This document shows, one piece after another, positions 1 to 7,951 of a stretch of 64,000 nt of DNA (the stretch's first letter is position 1; every line of letters begins with the position of its first letter). Source of the DNA: Candidatus Latescibacterota bacterium (GTDB lineage: Bacteria; Latescibacterota; UBA2968; UBA8231); the NCBI GenBank assembly GCA_022826515.1, contig JAJDUT010000080.1, positions 62,001 through 126,000 of the forward strand. Reading direction: 5' to 3'. Below the pieces are notes generated by a model that was given only the letters and a program-made list of their open reading frames with translations, was not told the DNA's origin and made no database searches. The position numbers were made by a program, and so were the translations under genes.

Positions 1-1386
1 CACGTAAACATTTTCGCTGCCCCAGTAGCGGCAATCCTCGTCGAGCACGCCTTCCTCTGGCGCGGTGGCGCAGCGCAGGGTACCTATGGCGTGGGAGAAG
101 GAATCAATCAAGTAGCGGTAGCGCAGCAGGCCGCCCGCTTGGCGCAATACGGCTTCTGCTTTGGCCAGCAGGTAATCACGGCGGCGACAGTCGGCGTCGC
201 TATAGGCGTGTTCGATCTGCACTAGTTCCATGCCGAAGATGTCCTGCTCGCTGGACAGGGACACGCGGTTTTCTTGCCTTGGATCGTCCTCGGCAATGCA
301 GAGCAAGTTCTGCATATAGCCAGTCAGCAGCCCGACGAGGGTCTTGAAGCCCCACGGGGCGTGGTGCCGGATGATGGGGGGAGCCGGCGTGTAGATGTCT
401 TGGATGACGCCCACGGCCGTGCCCAATTCCGCGCGCAGGTCTTCGTAGAAATCGGAAAAGCAGAGTTGTTTGTGGAAGACCTGTTGCGGGTTGGTGCGAA
501 AGGGAAAGATACAATTGGCAATCCCGTTGCAGTGGCGCATGAGAAAGCGCCCAATCAGGGGGTGGTCGAATCCCGAGCGAAGCATCAGGGCCGGGCTATT
601 GAGCGCCCCAGCGGCTAAGACCACCAAGTCGGCCGAGAGCGCGTGGGTTTGCCGGGAGGCGCTGTCCACGTATTCGACCTGCTCGACGCGTCCGCTCCGT
701 TGCACTAGCCGCCGTGCTACCGCGCCGACGATGATCTCTAGTCCGGCCGCCGAGGCAGCGGCTAGCAAGGTGGAAGCCATGTCGTTTTTGGCCTCCACCT
801 TGCAGGGGAATCCGTCGCAGGTGATGCAGCGCAGACAGAGGGGCCGGGTGCGGTCGGAAAAGTTGATCGCCAGTGGGATCTTGAACGGTCGCAGCCCCAG
901 AGCCGTCCCCGCTTGGTAAATGCGCTGGGCCGGCGCGCTCAGCTCAACGGCGCGGTGCGGATAGGCATCTACCCCCGGGGGCTGGTAGGGATCGGTGCCC
1001 ACCTCGCCGTGAACTCCGAGGAGTTGCTCGGCGCGGGCGTAGTACGGCGCTAGGTCTGCATAGGACAAGGGCCAGCGGGCAAAATCCGCCGGTCGCAGCC
1101 GCAGCGACGCCCCGCCGAAAAAAACCGAGTTGCCGCCTACTACCTCGTTGGGATAGGTGCGCTGGAAGGTGCGGCGTCCGTACTGCTTGACCAAAAGGGG
1201 CGAAGCCGAGCGGTAGCGCTTCTTCAATAAGATGGTGCGCTGGTCCCAGTCCGCGTCGTCGCGCTTGGCCCATTGGCCCCGCTCCAGCAGCGCGGTCTTC
1301 AGCCCGGCTTGCACCAGCGCGTGCGCCACCAGCGAGCCGCCGAACCCAGAGCCGATGACTACGGCGTCATAGTGCGCCGCGTTCAT
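1..1386 (-). CDS. GMC-family FAD-dependent oxidoreductase (C-terminus beyond window)
   Basis: Reading from ATG at 1386 on the minus strand, the frame is open for 462 codons and runs off the left edge. The N-terminus has an FAD-binding Rossmann start (AVVIGSGFGGSLVAHAL, about residues 8-24) followed by an acidic strand end (LLERG). A VVGGNSVFFGGASLR stretch near residue 85 matches the GMC family's second FAD contact. The last visible residues, GSENVYV, are the usual lead-in to the C-terminal FAD segment (VADGS...NP), so roughly 40-50 residues are missing. GMC enzymes oxidise alcohols, sugars or sterols; the substrate cannot be read. The start overlaps the end of the upstream membrane-protein gene by 20 bases, so the two are probably translationally coupled, and the dehydrogenase may be membrane-tethered by that partner (inference). 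Confidence 0.85.
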   Translation of the reverse strand, partial: MNAAHYDAVVIGSGFGGSLVAHALVQAGLKTALLERGQWAKRDDADWDQRTILLKKRYRSASPLLVKQYGRRTFQRTYPNEVVGGNSVFFGGASLRLRPADFARWPLSYADLAPYYARAEQLLGVHGEVGTDPYQPPGVDAYPHRAVELSAPAQRIYQAGTALGLRPFKIPLAINFSDRTRPLCLRCITCDGFPCKVEAKNDMASTLLAAASAAGLEIIVGAVARRLVQRSGRVEQVEYVDSASRQTHALSADLVVLAAGALNSPALMLRSGFDHPLIGRFLMRHCNGIANCIFPFRTNPQQVFHKQLCFSDFYEDLRAELGTAVGVIQDIYTPAPPIIRHHAPWGFKTLVGLLTGYMQNLLCIAEDDPRQENRVSLSSEQDIFGMELVQIEHAYSDADCRRRDYLLAKAEAVLRQAGGLLRYRYLIDSFSHAIGTLRCATAPEEGVLDEDCRYWGSENVYV

Positions 1387-2167
1387 GGGCGTAGAGCACG
1401 GCCAGCCCGGCGATAATCACCAAGGCCGCGTAGTGGAACTTCTCGCGGGTGTCCAATTCGCGCTGGATGCGGGGTAGGTTAGGTTGGAATTTCCCGGACA
1501 TATTGCGCTGGATATAAGTCTTGTAGTACTCGACGGTGAATCGCTCTAGCCCGCCGTTCATGTAGATGAGAAAACCCAACCCGACCGGGTGTTCGGGATT
1601 GCCGAGGAAGTAAAACAGCGGACTCAAGGCGGCCAAGACGACTCCAGAGCGCTGAAATTTGAGCCACTTGAACCCCTCGAAGGGCGCGTCCTTATAAGCA
1701 CCCCCCGAGGCCACAAGAAGTCCAGTGCAATACCCGGTTATCAGATAACCCCAGAAGCTCTCGATGGGCGCGGCGACGAGCAGGAAGGCGAAGACAATGG
1801 CGACGATGAGGACCCCCGCGCTGTGGCGGACGAGGTCGCTGGTGATCGGGCGGCCAAAGAAGGTAATGCGCGAGGGGACGAAGTACTTTTGCTGGTCTTC
1901 GGTGCGGAAGAAGCCCTTGTAGATTTCGGCGAGGAAGCGCTCTAGGCCCATGATAAGGAAGAACATTTGCACGAGCTCGAGCTGCTGGAATTGCGCGCTG
2001 AAATACGGAATGAAGTACAGCGGCAAAAAGATCGCGACGTGGAAGTACATGCTGCGCGGAAAGGTCTTGGGCTTGAAGCCCTCGTACGGAGCGTCTTTGA
2101 ACGCGCCCCACAGGCAGGTGTAGAGGCCGGAGACGAGGGCGGTGATAAACGAAAGGGCGAAGGTCAT
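1367..2167 (-). CDS. Membrane protein with two copies of a KDAPxEGFK...GLERF module
   Basis: A 266-residue integral membrane protein with about six hydrophobic segments. It is an internal duplication. Residues 20-84 (WGAFKDAPYEGFK, then RS, then GLERFLAEIYK) match residues 155-216 (GGAYKDAPFEGFK, then RS, then GLERFTVEYYK), with the same order and near-identical spacing. Each copy has a hydrophobic segment before the KDAP motif and another between the motif and GLERF. A final membrane segment lies near residues 243-260. I do not recognise a named family. The gene comes first in a two-gene minus-strand unit and overlaps the GMC oxidoreductase gene by 20 bases, so a role as membrane anchor or electron-transfer partner for that enzyme is plausible but unproven. 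Confidence 0.8.
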   Translation of the reverse strand: MTFALSFITALVSGLYTCLWGAFKDAPYEGFKPKTFPRSMYFHVAIFLPLYFIPYFSAQFQQLELVQMFFLIMGLERFLAEIYKGFFRTEDQQKYFVPSRITFFGRPITSDLVRHSAGVLIVAIVFAFLLVAAPIESFWGYLITGYCTGLLVASGGAYKDAPFEGFKWLKFQRSGVVLAALSPLFYFLGNPEHPVGLGFLIYMNGGLERFTVEYYKTYIQRNMSGKFQPNLPRIQRELDTREKFHYAALVIIAGLAVLYAHERGAL

Positions 2168-2330
2168 AGAGTTCGTTGGGAAGTTGTTGAAGTGGTCAAA
2201 GCATCAAATAGTAGGCCCCTCGCCTCGGTTCGGCAAACGGCTCGCGTGTTGACGTTACCTGTACCAATGGTCAGTTTTTGAGGCGATTCGGCCACTATTC
2301 ACTGCACAATTTCAACGAGGAGTTTTTCCT

Positions 2331-3194
2331 ATGCGGCTCGGCGTCGTCGGCATGTTGCCCCCGGACTTTCGCGAAATCAGCGACCAACACCTAGCGGCGA
2401 TCAAGGCGCTCAATCTCACGGGTACGGCCTTTCACGCCCCTGGGGAAAATCTGGCTGCCATCACGGTTGAAGAGTGCCACAAGGTGCGCGATACCATTGC
2501 AGCCGCGGGCATGGAGCTACCCCAATTCGGCATTGGCTTTTCCGAGTGCCTGTTCGATCCCGACCCTGCGGTGCGCGACCAAGTAGTAAGCAAGATCGAG
2601 CGCGGCATTGAAGTCGCCCGCGACTTGGCTGCCCACACCTGTCTAATCCGCACGGGTAGTCTCAATCCAGCCGGTTCTTACTCGCCGTCGCCGCTCAATC
2701 TCACGCCCGAGGCCCGCGCTCTGCTCGTCGAGACCCTCAAGCGCGTGGCTGCCAAGTCCGAGTCTGAAGCCGTCACCATAGTCATTGAGACGCATCTGCT
2801 CACTATCATGGGGTCGCCGGAAATAAACCGCGACGTGCTGCAAGCCGTTGGCTCCGAGCGGATGACGGTGGTGATGGACTACGTCAACCACTTCCAGAAC
2901 TTGGACCAGGTGTACAACAGCACTGAGCGCTTGCAGCACATATTTGAGATTATGAACCCCATCTCGGTCGTCGGGCATTGCAAGGATATCAAGCTGTCGC
3001 CTGGCTTGGTGCTCCACATTGACGAGGAAATACCCGGCGACGGCGAACTCGACCTCGTCACCGCGCTCAAGCTGTGGCACGACGCCCATCCCGACGGCTA
3101 CATGCTCCTCGAACACCTGCCCAACGAGAAATACCCCAGAGCCGCCGCCAATGTCCACCGCATCCTCGCCGAAGCTGGCATTCCCGTACATTAA
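2331..3194 (+). CDS. Sugar phosphate isomerase/epimerase-like TIM-barrel protein
   Basis: 287 residues, AP-endonuclease-2/xylose-isomerase-like TIM barrel. Metal-site-like positions typical of the family can be seen: Glu in VIETH (about residue 153), Asp in VVMDYVNHFQN (about 183), His in VGHCKDI (about 214) and Glu in LLEHLPNEKYP near the C-terminus. These proteins isomerise or epimerise sugars or keto-sugars, or open cyclic substrates; the substrate is not readable. A GAGGAG ribosome binding site precedes the ATG. The ATP sulfurylase gene follows after 26 bases on the same strand. The nearby sugar-acid dehydratases suggest carbohydrate catabolism (inference). Confidence 0.75.
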   Translation: MRLGVVGMLPPDFREISDQHLAAIKALNLTGTAFHAPGENLAAITVEECHKVRDTIAAAGMELPQFGIGFSECLFDPDPAVRDQVVSKIERGIEVARDLAAHTCLIRTGSLNPAGSYSPSPLNLTPEARALLVETLKRVAAKSESEAVTIVIETHLLTIMGSPEINRDVLQAVGSERMTVVMDYVNHFQNLDQVYNSTERLQHIFEIMNPISVVGHCKDIKLSPGLVLHIDEEIPGDGELDLVTALKLWHDAHPDGYMLLEHLPNEKYPRAAANVHRILAEAGIPVH

Positions 3195-3220
3195 ACGCAC
3201 ATCTAATCAAGGAGAATACT

Positions 3221-4417
3221 GTGATTAAGCCCCACGGCGCAGAAGAACTCAAACCACTTTACGTCGAAGACGATGCAGTGCGCGCCCAGTTGCTAGAAGA
3301 AGCCGCTGGCCTGCCCTCTGTAGTCGCCTCTTCGGCCGCTGCATCCTCAGCCGTCATGCTCGGCTCGGGTTACTTTACCCCACTTACAGGCTTTATGGAC
3401 GCGGCCGATGCCAAGAGTGTGGCGGCAAACATGTACATGGCCGACGGCCTGCTGTGGCCCACCCCGGTCGTCAATATGGTCCCCGGCGATCAGGTCCCGG
3501 AGGGCGTGGCCCCCGGCAGCCGCATCGCCCTGTTGGATCCGAATGTGGACGGCAATCCCGTTATTGCCATCCAGGAAGTGACTGCGGTCGAATTGCTCTC
3601 CGATGCGGAGCGCGCTGCTATCATTGAACAAGTCTTTGGCACGGACGACGACGCCCATCCCGGAGTCGCTGCTTTTAAGGCTGCGGGTGACACTCTCATC
3701 GCCGGACCCATCGAAGTGCTCAACTTCTCGTACTTCCCCGGCGACTTTCCCGCGACCTTCCGCACCGCGGTCGAGTTGCGCGCCGAGATCACCGAGCGCG
3801 GTTGGGACCGGGTCGTGGCCTTCCAGACTCGCAACCCCATGCACCGTGCCCACGAAGAGTTGTGCCGCATGGCGCAGCAGGCCGTTGAGGCCGATGGCAT
3901 CCTCATCCACATGCTGCTGGGCAAGCTCAAGGCCGGCGACATCCCCGCCGATGTGCGCGACGCCTCCATCCGCAAGATGGTCGAACTCTACTTCCCGGAA
4001 AACACCGTGATGATCGCCGGCTATGGCTTTGACATGCTCTACGCCGGTCCGCGCGAGGCCGTGCTGCACGCCATTTTCCGCCAGAATAGTGGCTGCACGC
4101 ATCTGATCGTGGGCCGCGACCACGCGGGCGTTGGCGATTACTACGGAGCGTTTGACGCGCAGACCATTTTTGACGGCATCGGCGACGCCCTTGAAATCGA
4201 AATTTTCCGCGGCGATCACACGGTCTGGTGCAAGAAGTGCAGCGCGGTGGTGATGATGCGCGACTGCCCGGACAGCGGCGACTCGTACCTGTTCCTGTCG
4301 GGAACCCAAGTCCGCGAGATGCTAGCCGCTGGCGAGGCTCTGCCACCGGAGTTTGCGCGGCCGGAAGTGGCCGAGATTCTCGCGGAATATTATCAGCGAG
4401 AAGCGGTGGGATCTTAG
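3221..4417 (+). CDS. sat: Sulfate adenylyltransferase (ATP sulfurylase)
   Basis: Forms adenosine 5'-phosphosulfate and pyrophosphate from ATP and sulfate. The GTG start at 3221 was chosen because AAGGAG lies just upstream; a longer in-frame reading from 3074 overlaps the previous gene and adds residues with no similarity to the family. The 398-residue product has the ATP-binding QTRNPMHRAHEE motif (about residues 203-214) and GRDHAGVGDYYG, both diagnostic of the Sat family. Length fits the single-domain bacterial and archaeal form without an APS-kinase extension. No APS reductase, cysNC or dsr genes lie nearby, so assimilatory and dissimilatory roles cannot be separated. The sulfatase gene at 41.3 kb could supply sulfate, but is far away. 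Confidence 0.93.
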   Translation: MIKPHGAEELKPLYVEDDAVRAQLLEEAAGLPSVVASSAAASSAVMLGSGYFTPLTGFMDAADAKSVAANMYMADGLLWPTPVVNMVPGDQVPEGVAPGSRIALLDPNVDGNPVIAIQEVTAVELLSDAERAAIIEQVFGTDDDAHPGVAAFKAAGDTLIAGPIEVLNFSYFPGDFPATFRTAVELRAEITERGWDRVVAFQTRNPMHRAHEELCRMAQQAVEADGILIHMLLGKLKAGDIPADVRDASIRKMVELYFPENTVMIAGYGFDMLYAGPREAVLHAIFRQNSGCTHLIVGRDHAGVGDYYGAFDAQTIFDGIGDALEIEIFRGDHTVWCKKCSAVVMMRDCPDSGDSYLFLSGTQVREMLAAGEALPPEFARPEVAEILAEYYQREAVGS

Positions 4418-4427
4418 GTGAAGTCGA

Positions 4428-4458
4428 GGGGAGCTGGGCTTCGAAAAGCTCAGCCCCC
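4428..4458. terminator. Hairpin after sat, possible terminator
   Basis: A 9-bp stem (4433-4441 with 4446-4454, one G-T pair) with a CGAA tetraloop, extended outward by GGGG/CCCC across a one-base bulge. It starts 10 bases after the sat stop codon. There is no T-run after it, so intrinsic termination is not certain. Confidence 0.4.
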
Positions 4459-4603
4459 AAGACAGGCATGAACCGCCTCAGAGTTTTAGGACATGCAAGA
4501 GGCACCTTGGGGAGTGGAGGAATTCACCATTCTTGACTTGGATGGAGACGGAATTACATTTTTTGAGCCGTTGTGAGCAGCGAAATCCCGGGCGGAGGAA
4601 AAG

Positions 4604-5434
4604 ATGGCAAACGTTAAAGAATTGCACTACCCCGATGATTTCATAGATCAATTTATCTGTGGCAATGCTACGGATGTTATGCAGCAAATACCTAGCGGTA
4701 GCGTTGATTTAGTTGTGACCTCGCCGCCCTATAATCTCAAGAATTCAACGGGCAATGGAATGAAAGACGGCAGGGGCGGCAAGTGGTCTGGTGCCGCATT
4801 AGTCGATGGCTATTCTCACTACGGCGACAACGTACCACACGAAGAGTACGTGCGCTGGCAAAGGGCGTGTTTAGAGGAAATGTTGCGCGTCATTCCCGAA
4901 GATGGTGCCATTTTTTACAACCACAAGTGGCGAGTACAAGCCGGCTTATTACAAGACAGGAACGACATTGTTGCTGATTTTCCCATTAGGCAAATCATTA
5001 TATGGAAGCGAAAAGGAGGTATAAACTTTAACCCGGGTTATTTTTTGCCGACGTATGAAGTGATATATATGATTGCCAAGCCAGAATTCAAATTGGCGGA
5101 AAAGGCAAATGCCCACGGCGATATATGGGAATTCGGGCAGGAGAGTAAAAATAGACACCCGGCTCCTTTCCCTGTCGCTTTGATAGAGCGTATCATTTCT
5201 TCTACAAGTGCTAAGGTCGTCCTCGATCCTTTCATGGGTTCAGGTACTACGGCTCTAGCAGCAAAGAATCTCGATAGAAACTTTATTGGTATAGATATTT
5301 CGCCTGAATACTGCGAGATGGCCCTACAAAGGCTTAATGATCCTCTATTTGCAGCAATAGATGAAAAAACACAGCAAGCTCCACTGTTCGACGAGAGGAG
5401 TGTAAAATGGAAACATAATGTTAGTAGAACCTAG
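4604..5434 (+). CDS. Orphan DNA methyltransferase (beta-class, SPPY type)
   Basis: 276 residues. Motif IV (TSPPYNL, about residues 39-45) comes before motif I (DPFMGSGTTALAA, about 208-220), the beta-class order with the target-recognition region between. The SPPY form of motif IV is commonest in N4-cytosine enzymes but also occurs in N6-adenine enzymes, so the methylated base is uncertain. A GGAGG ribosome binding site precedes the ATG. No restriction enzyme gene is adjacent: ATP sulfurylase lies upstream and an aldo/keto reductase downstream. The gene and its flanks (about 4540-5570) are visibly AT-richer than the neighbours, which suggests transfer. It may be a regulatory or phage-derived orphan, or the remnant of an R-M system. 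Confidence 0.88.
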   Translation: MANVKELHYPDDFIDQFICGNATDVMQQIPSGSVDLVVTSPPYNLKNSTGNGMKDGRGGKWSGAALVDGYSHYGDNVPHEEYVRWQRACLEEMLRVIPEDGAIFYNHKWRVQAGLLQDRNDIVADFPIRQIIIWKRKGGINFNPGYFLPTYEVIYMIAKPEFKLAEKANAHGDIWEFGQESKNRHPAPFPVALIERIISSTSAKVVLDPFMGSGTTALAAKNLDRNFIGIDISPEYCEMALQRLNDPLFAAIDEKTQQAPLFDERSVKWKHNVSRT

Positions 5435-5572
5435 AAAATTAACGGAATACTTCATTTTTATTATCAAGAAATTTTCGTACTAATTTATACGCAGAAGTCG
5501 AACAGTATTGATATAGCAATTATTCGTCCAGTTTGGCTAACCTTACCCAAAAGCAATCACGAGGAAAGAGCA

Positions 5573-6589
5573 ATGGAATATCGCAGAATGGGCCGCACCG
5601 GCCTCAAAGTATCGGAAGTTTGCCTCGGCACCATGACCTTTGGCCACAGCACGGACGAACGGGAGGCCAAGCGGATCGTCGATCTGGCGTTTGACGCGGG
5701 CATCAATTTCTTCGACACGGCTGATTCGTATGGCGGCGGCGAGTCCGAGGTCATCACCGGCAAGGCGCTCAAGGGCCGCCGTCGCGACGCGGTCATCGCC
5801 ACCAAGTTCTTCAATCCTATGGGACCTGGACCCAATGACTCGGGGATGTCGCGGGTGCGCATTATGAACGCTGTCGAAGACAGCCTCCAGCGGCTGCAGA
5901 CCGATTACATTGACCTCTACTACATTCACCACGTAGATACTCAGACTCCGTTGGAAGAGATGTTGCGCGCGCTCGATGATTTGGTCCGCCAAGGCAAGGT
6001 GCGCTATCTCGCCTGCTCCAACTATCAGGCGTGGCGCTTGATGGAGGCGTTGTGGATTTCAGACGCGAACGGGTTGGCGCGCTTTGAGTGCTATCAGCCG
6101 CAATACAGCTTGGTCGTGCGCGACATTGAGCAGGAACTGATTCCCGTCTGTCAGCTCAAGGGTCTCGGCGTGGTGGTGTGGAGTCCGCTCGGCGGCGGCT
6201 TTCTCTCGGGCAAGTACCAGCCCGGCGAGCGCACCTTGGAAGGCACGCGTTCCGCTGATGCTTGGGCCTACCCGCAAAGCTATTTTGCCGCCAATGCCGA
6301 CGAGACCTTGCAGACGCTGCTAGCAGTAGCCGATGAGATGGGCCGTTCGCCGGCGCAAGTTGCCCTGCGTTGGGTGTTGGAACAACCGGCCATCACCTCG
6401 GTCATCATTGGCGCGCGTACTGTCGAGCAGGCGAGGGACAATATGCTCGCTGGCAGCTTTTGTCTGCCGGACGAAGCTCTCGCCCGGCTCGACGAAGTCT
6501 CCCACCTCCCGCATCGCTATCCAGAGGCCATGGAAGCGAACATGCACGAGCGCCGCGACGACGCGGTCGAGATGCCGGCGCTGGAGTGA
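5573..6589 (+). CDS. Aldo/keto reductase
   Basis: 338 residues, NAD(P)H-dependent TIM-barrel oxidoreductase. The catalytic tetrad is intact: Asp48 and Tyr53 in FFDTADSYGGG, Lys78 in VIATKFF, His119 in YYIHHVD. The C-terminal cofactor region (TSVIIGARTVEQARDN) also matches the family. A GAGGAAAG ribosome binding site precedes the ATG. The GTG start of the adenosine-deaminase-like gene lies three bases after the stop, so the two are likely co-transcribed. Members reduce aldehydes and keto-sugars; sequence alone does not fix the substrate. Confidence 0.9.
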   Translation: MEYRRMGRTGLKVSEVCLGTMTFGHSTDEREAKRIVDLAFDAGINFFDTADSYGGGESEVITGKALKGRRRDAVIATKFFNPMGPGPNDSGMSRVRIMNAVEDSLQRLQTDYIDLYYIHHVDTQTPLEEMLRALDDLVRQGKVRYLACSNYQAWRLMEALWISDANGLARFECYQPQYSLVVRDIEQELIPVCQLKGLGVVVWSPLGGGFLSGKYQPGERTLEGTRSADAWAYPQSYFAANADETLQTLLAVADEMGRSPAQVALRWVLEQPAITSVIIGARTVEQARDNMLAGSFCLPDEALARLDEVSHLPHRYPEAMEANMHERRDDAVEMPALE

Positions 6590-6592
6590 CGG

Positions 6593-7945
6593 GTGACGGA
6601 GCACTCCCTCCAGGCTGCCAAGACCTGCGAGCTTCACGTCCACATCGGCGGCAGCCTTTTTGCCGCCGATCTCCTCGACTTGGCCCGCGACCACTACGAA
6701 AAGATCGACTGGTCGCTGTTTGTCGATAGCTTTGAACGCACATATCACCGGCGGCCCGATCCGGTTGCGCTGTTCCGCGAGGTGCTCCACAGCCAACGTC
6801 TCGACGCGCTCAAGGCGCACTGCGTGTACGGCGCGGAAGACGGCGGCGACTTTGCCCATTTCCAAGCCAAGTTCAACTTGGCGATCTGCATCTATCGCCA
6901 TTGGTGGAACGTCTTGGGCGAGCCAGAAGAAATTTTGCACCGCGTCTTTGCCCACCATCGCCGCGAAGGGCTGCGCTACGTCGAATACCGCGCCATGGCT
7001 CCCTACGACCACATCCAGCCCGAAGCCTTCGCGCAGTTTCACGAGCTGACTGCTCGCGCCATTGCCCAAGCCTGCACCTCGGACTTTACCGCTCGCTATC
7101 TCATCAGCCTGCCGCGCTGGGCACCGCTCGAATGCTACAAGTTGGTTCAACGCCTGCTCGACGAAAACGAGGATTTGATTCCCACGATCGTCGGCCTCGA
7201 TTTCTGTCACTTTGAGGAAGGCTATCCGCCCGCGAGCACCCGCGCCTTCTTCCGCCGCCTGCGCCGCGACAACCAACTGCGCCCGAAGCGCGCCCTCGAC
7301 GTGGCCTATCACGTCGGTGAGGTGTACTTCGATAAGTCGCTCGAAAGCGCGGTGCGCTGGTGCCACGAAGCCGCAGAGTTGGGGGCGCTGCGTTTGGGGC
7401 ACTGCACTGCGCTCGGGCTCGACCCGGAAGTTGCCGTAGCCCGCCGGCCCCAAGCCCACGAGAGGGAGCGGGTCAGCGAACGCTTGGCTCAGATTGCCTA
7501 CGATTTGCATCACAAGGCCGCATTGGAAGAATTCGGCGTTCCGGTCGATGACCAAGCCCTGATGCAGGAGCGCAGCAGCCTCTCGTCCCGTCCCGGCGAT
7601 GCGCTGGTTTGCCGCGCATACGATCCCCCGGGCCTCGAAGCAGTGCGCCAGCGGCAAGACTTTGTGCTCAGCCGCTTGGCTGCGCGCGGCATCGTAGTAG
7701 AGACCTGTCCGACCTCCAACTTGCGCATCGGTGCCGTGCCCGACGCTAAAGATCACCCGGTACACCGCTTCTTGGCCTCTGATGTCCGACTGGCTATCGG
7801 TGCCGACGATCCCGGTCTCTTCGACTGCACACTCGCCGACGAGGTCAACTGGGTCCAGCGCCACACTGGCATGACGCCTGACGCGCTACAAGCCCGCCTC
7901 GGCGATCCGCGCGACTACCGCTTCGGCCCGCGTCGCACCCGCTAG
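6593..7945 (+). CDS. Adenosine-deaminase-like metal-dependent hydrolase
   Basis: 450 residues from a GTG start directly after the aldo/keto reductase stop. Family landmarks are present: the metal-binding HxH near the N-terminus (CELHVHIGGS, His15/His17), a YHVGEVYFD stretch corresponding to the HAGE loop, LGHCTAL corresponding to the RIGHG motif, ETCPTSNL, and GADDPGLF corresponding to the metal/catalytic TDDP motif. The product is about 100 residues longer than ordinary adenosine deaminases (about 340), with extra sequence in the middle. A purine or nucleoside-like deaminase is the best guess. It could act on a different amine or lactone, as other amidohydrolases do. Confidence 0.78.
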   Translation: MTEHSLQAAKTCELHVHIGGSLFAADLLDLARDHYEKIDWSLFVDSFERTYHRRPDPVALFREVLHSQRLDALKAHCVYGAEDGGDFAHFQAKFNLAICIYRHWWNVLGEPEEILHRVFAHHRREGLRYVEYRAMAPYDHIQPEAFAQFHELTARAIAQACTSDFTARYLISLPRWAPLECYKLVQRLLDENEDLIPTIVGLDFCHFEEGYPPASTRAFFRRLRRDNQLRPKRALDVAYHVGEVYFDKSLESAVRWCHEAAELGALRLGHCTALGLDPEVAVARRPQAHERERVSERLAQIAYDLHHKAALEEFGVPVDDQALMQERSSLSSRPGDALVCRAYDPPGLEAVRQRQDFVLSRLAARGIVVETCPTSNLRIGAVPDAKDHPVHRFLASDVRLAIGADDPGLFDCTLADEVNWVQRHTGMTPDALQARLGDPRDYRFGPRRTR

Positions 7946-7951
7946 GAACCC

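Noticed and set aside
2250..2281. TTGACG followed by a spacer as promoter for the TIM-barrel gene
   Set aside because: The -10 position does not resemble TATAAT, so I do not call it.
3347..4309. 320-codon minus-strand frame opposite sat
   Set aside because: It is the complementary shadow of a clear ATP sulfurylase gene, with repetitive composition and no family signature.
6320..7864. 514-codon minus-strand frame opposite the adenosine-deaminase-like gene
   Set aside because: Long open antisense frames are common in GC-rich genes; the plus strand carries conserved motifs, the minus strand none.
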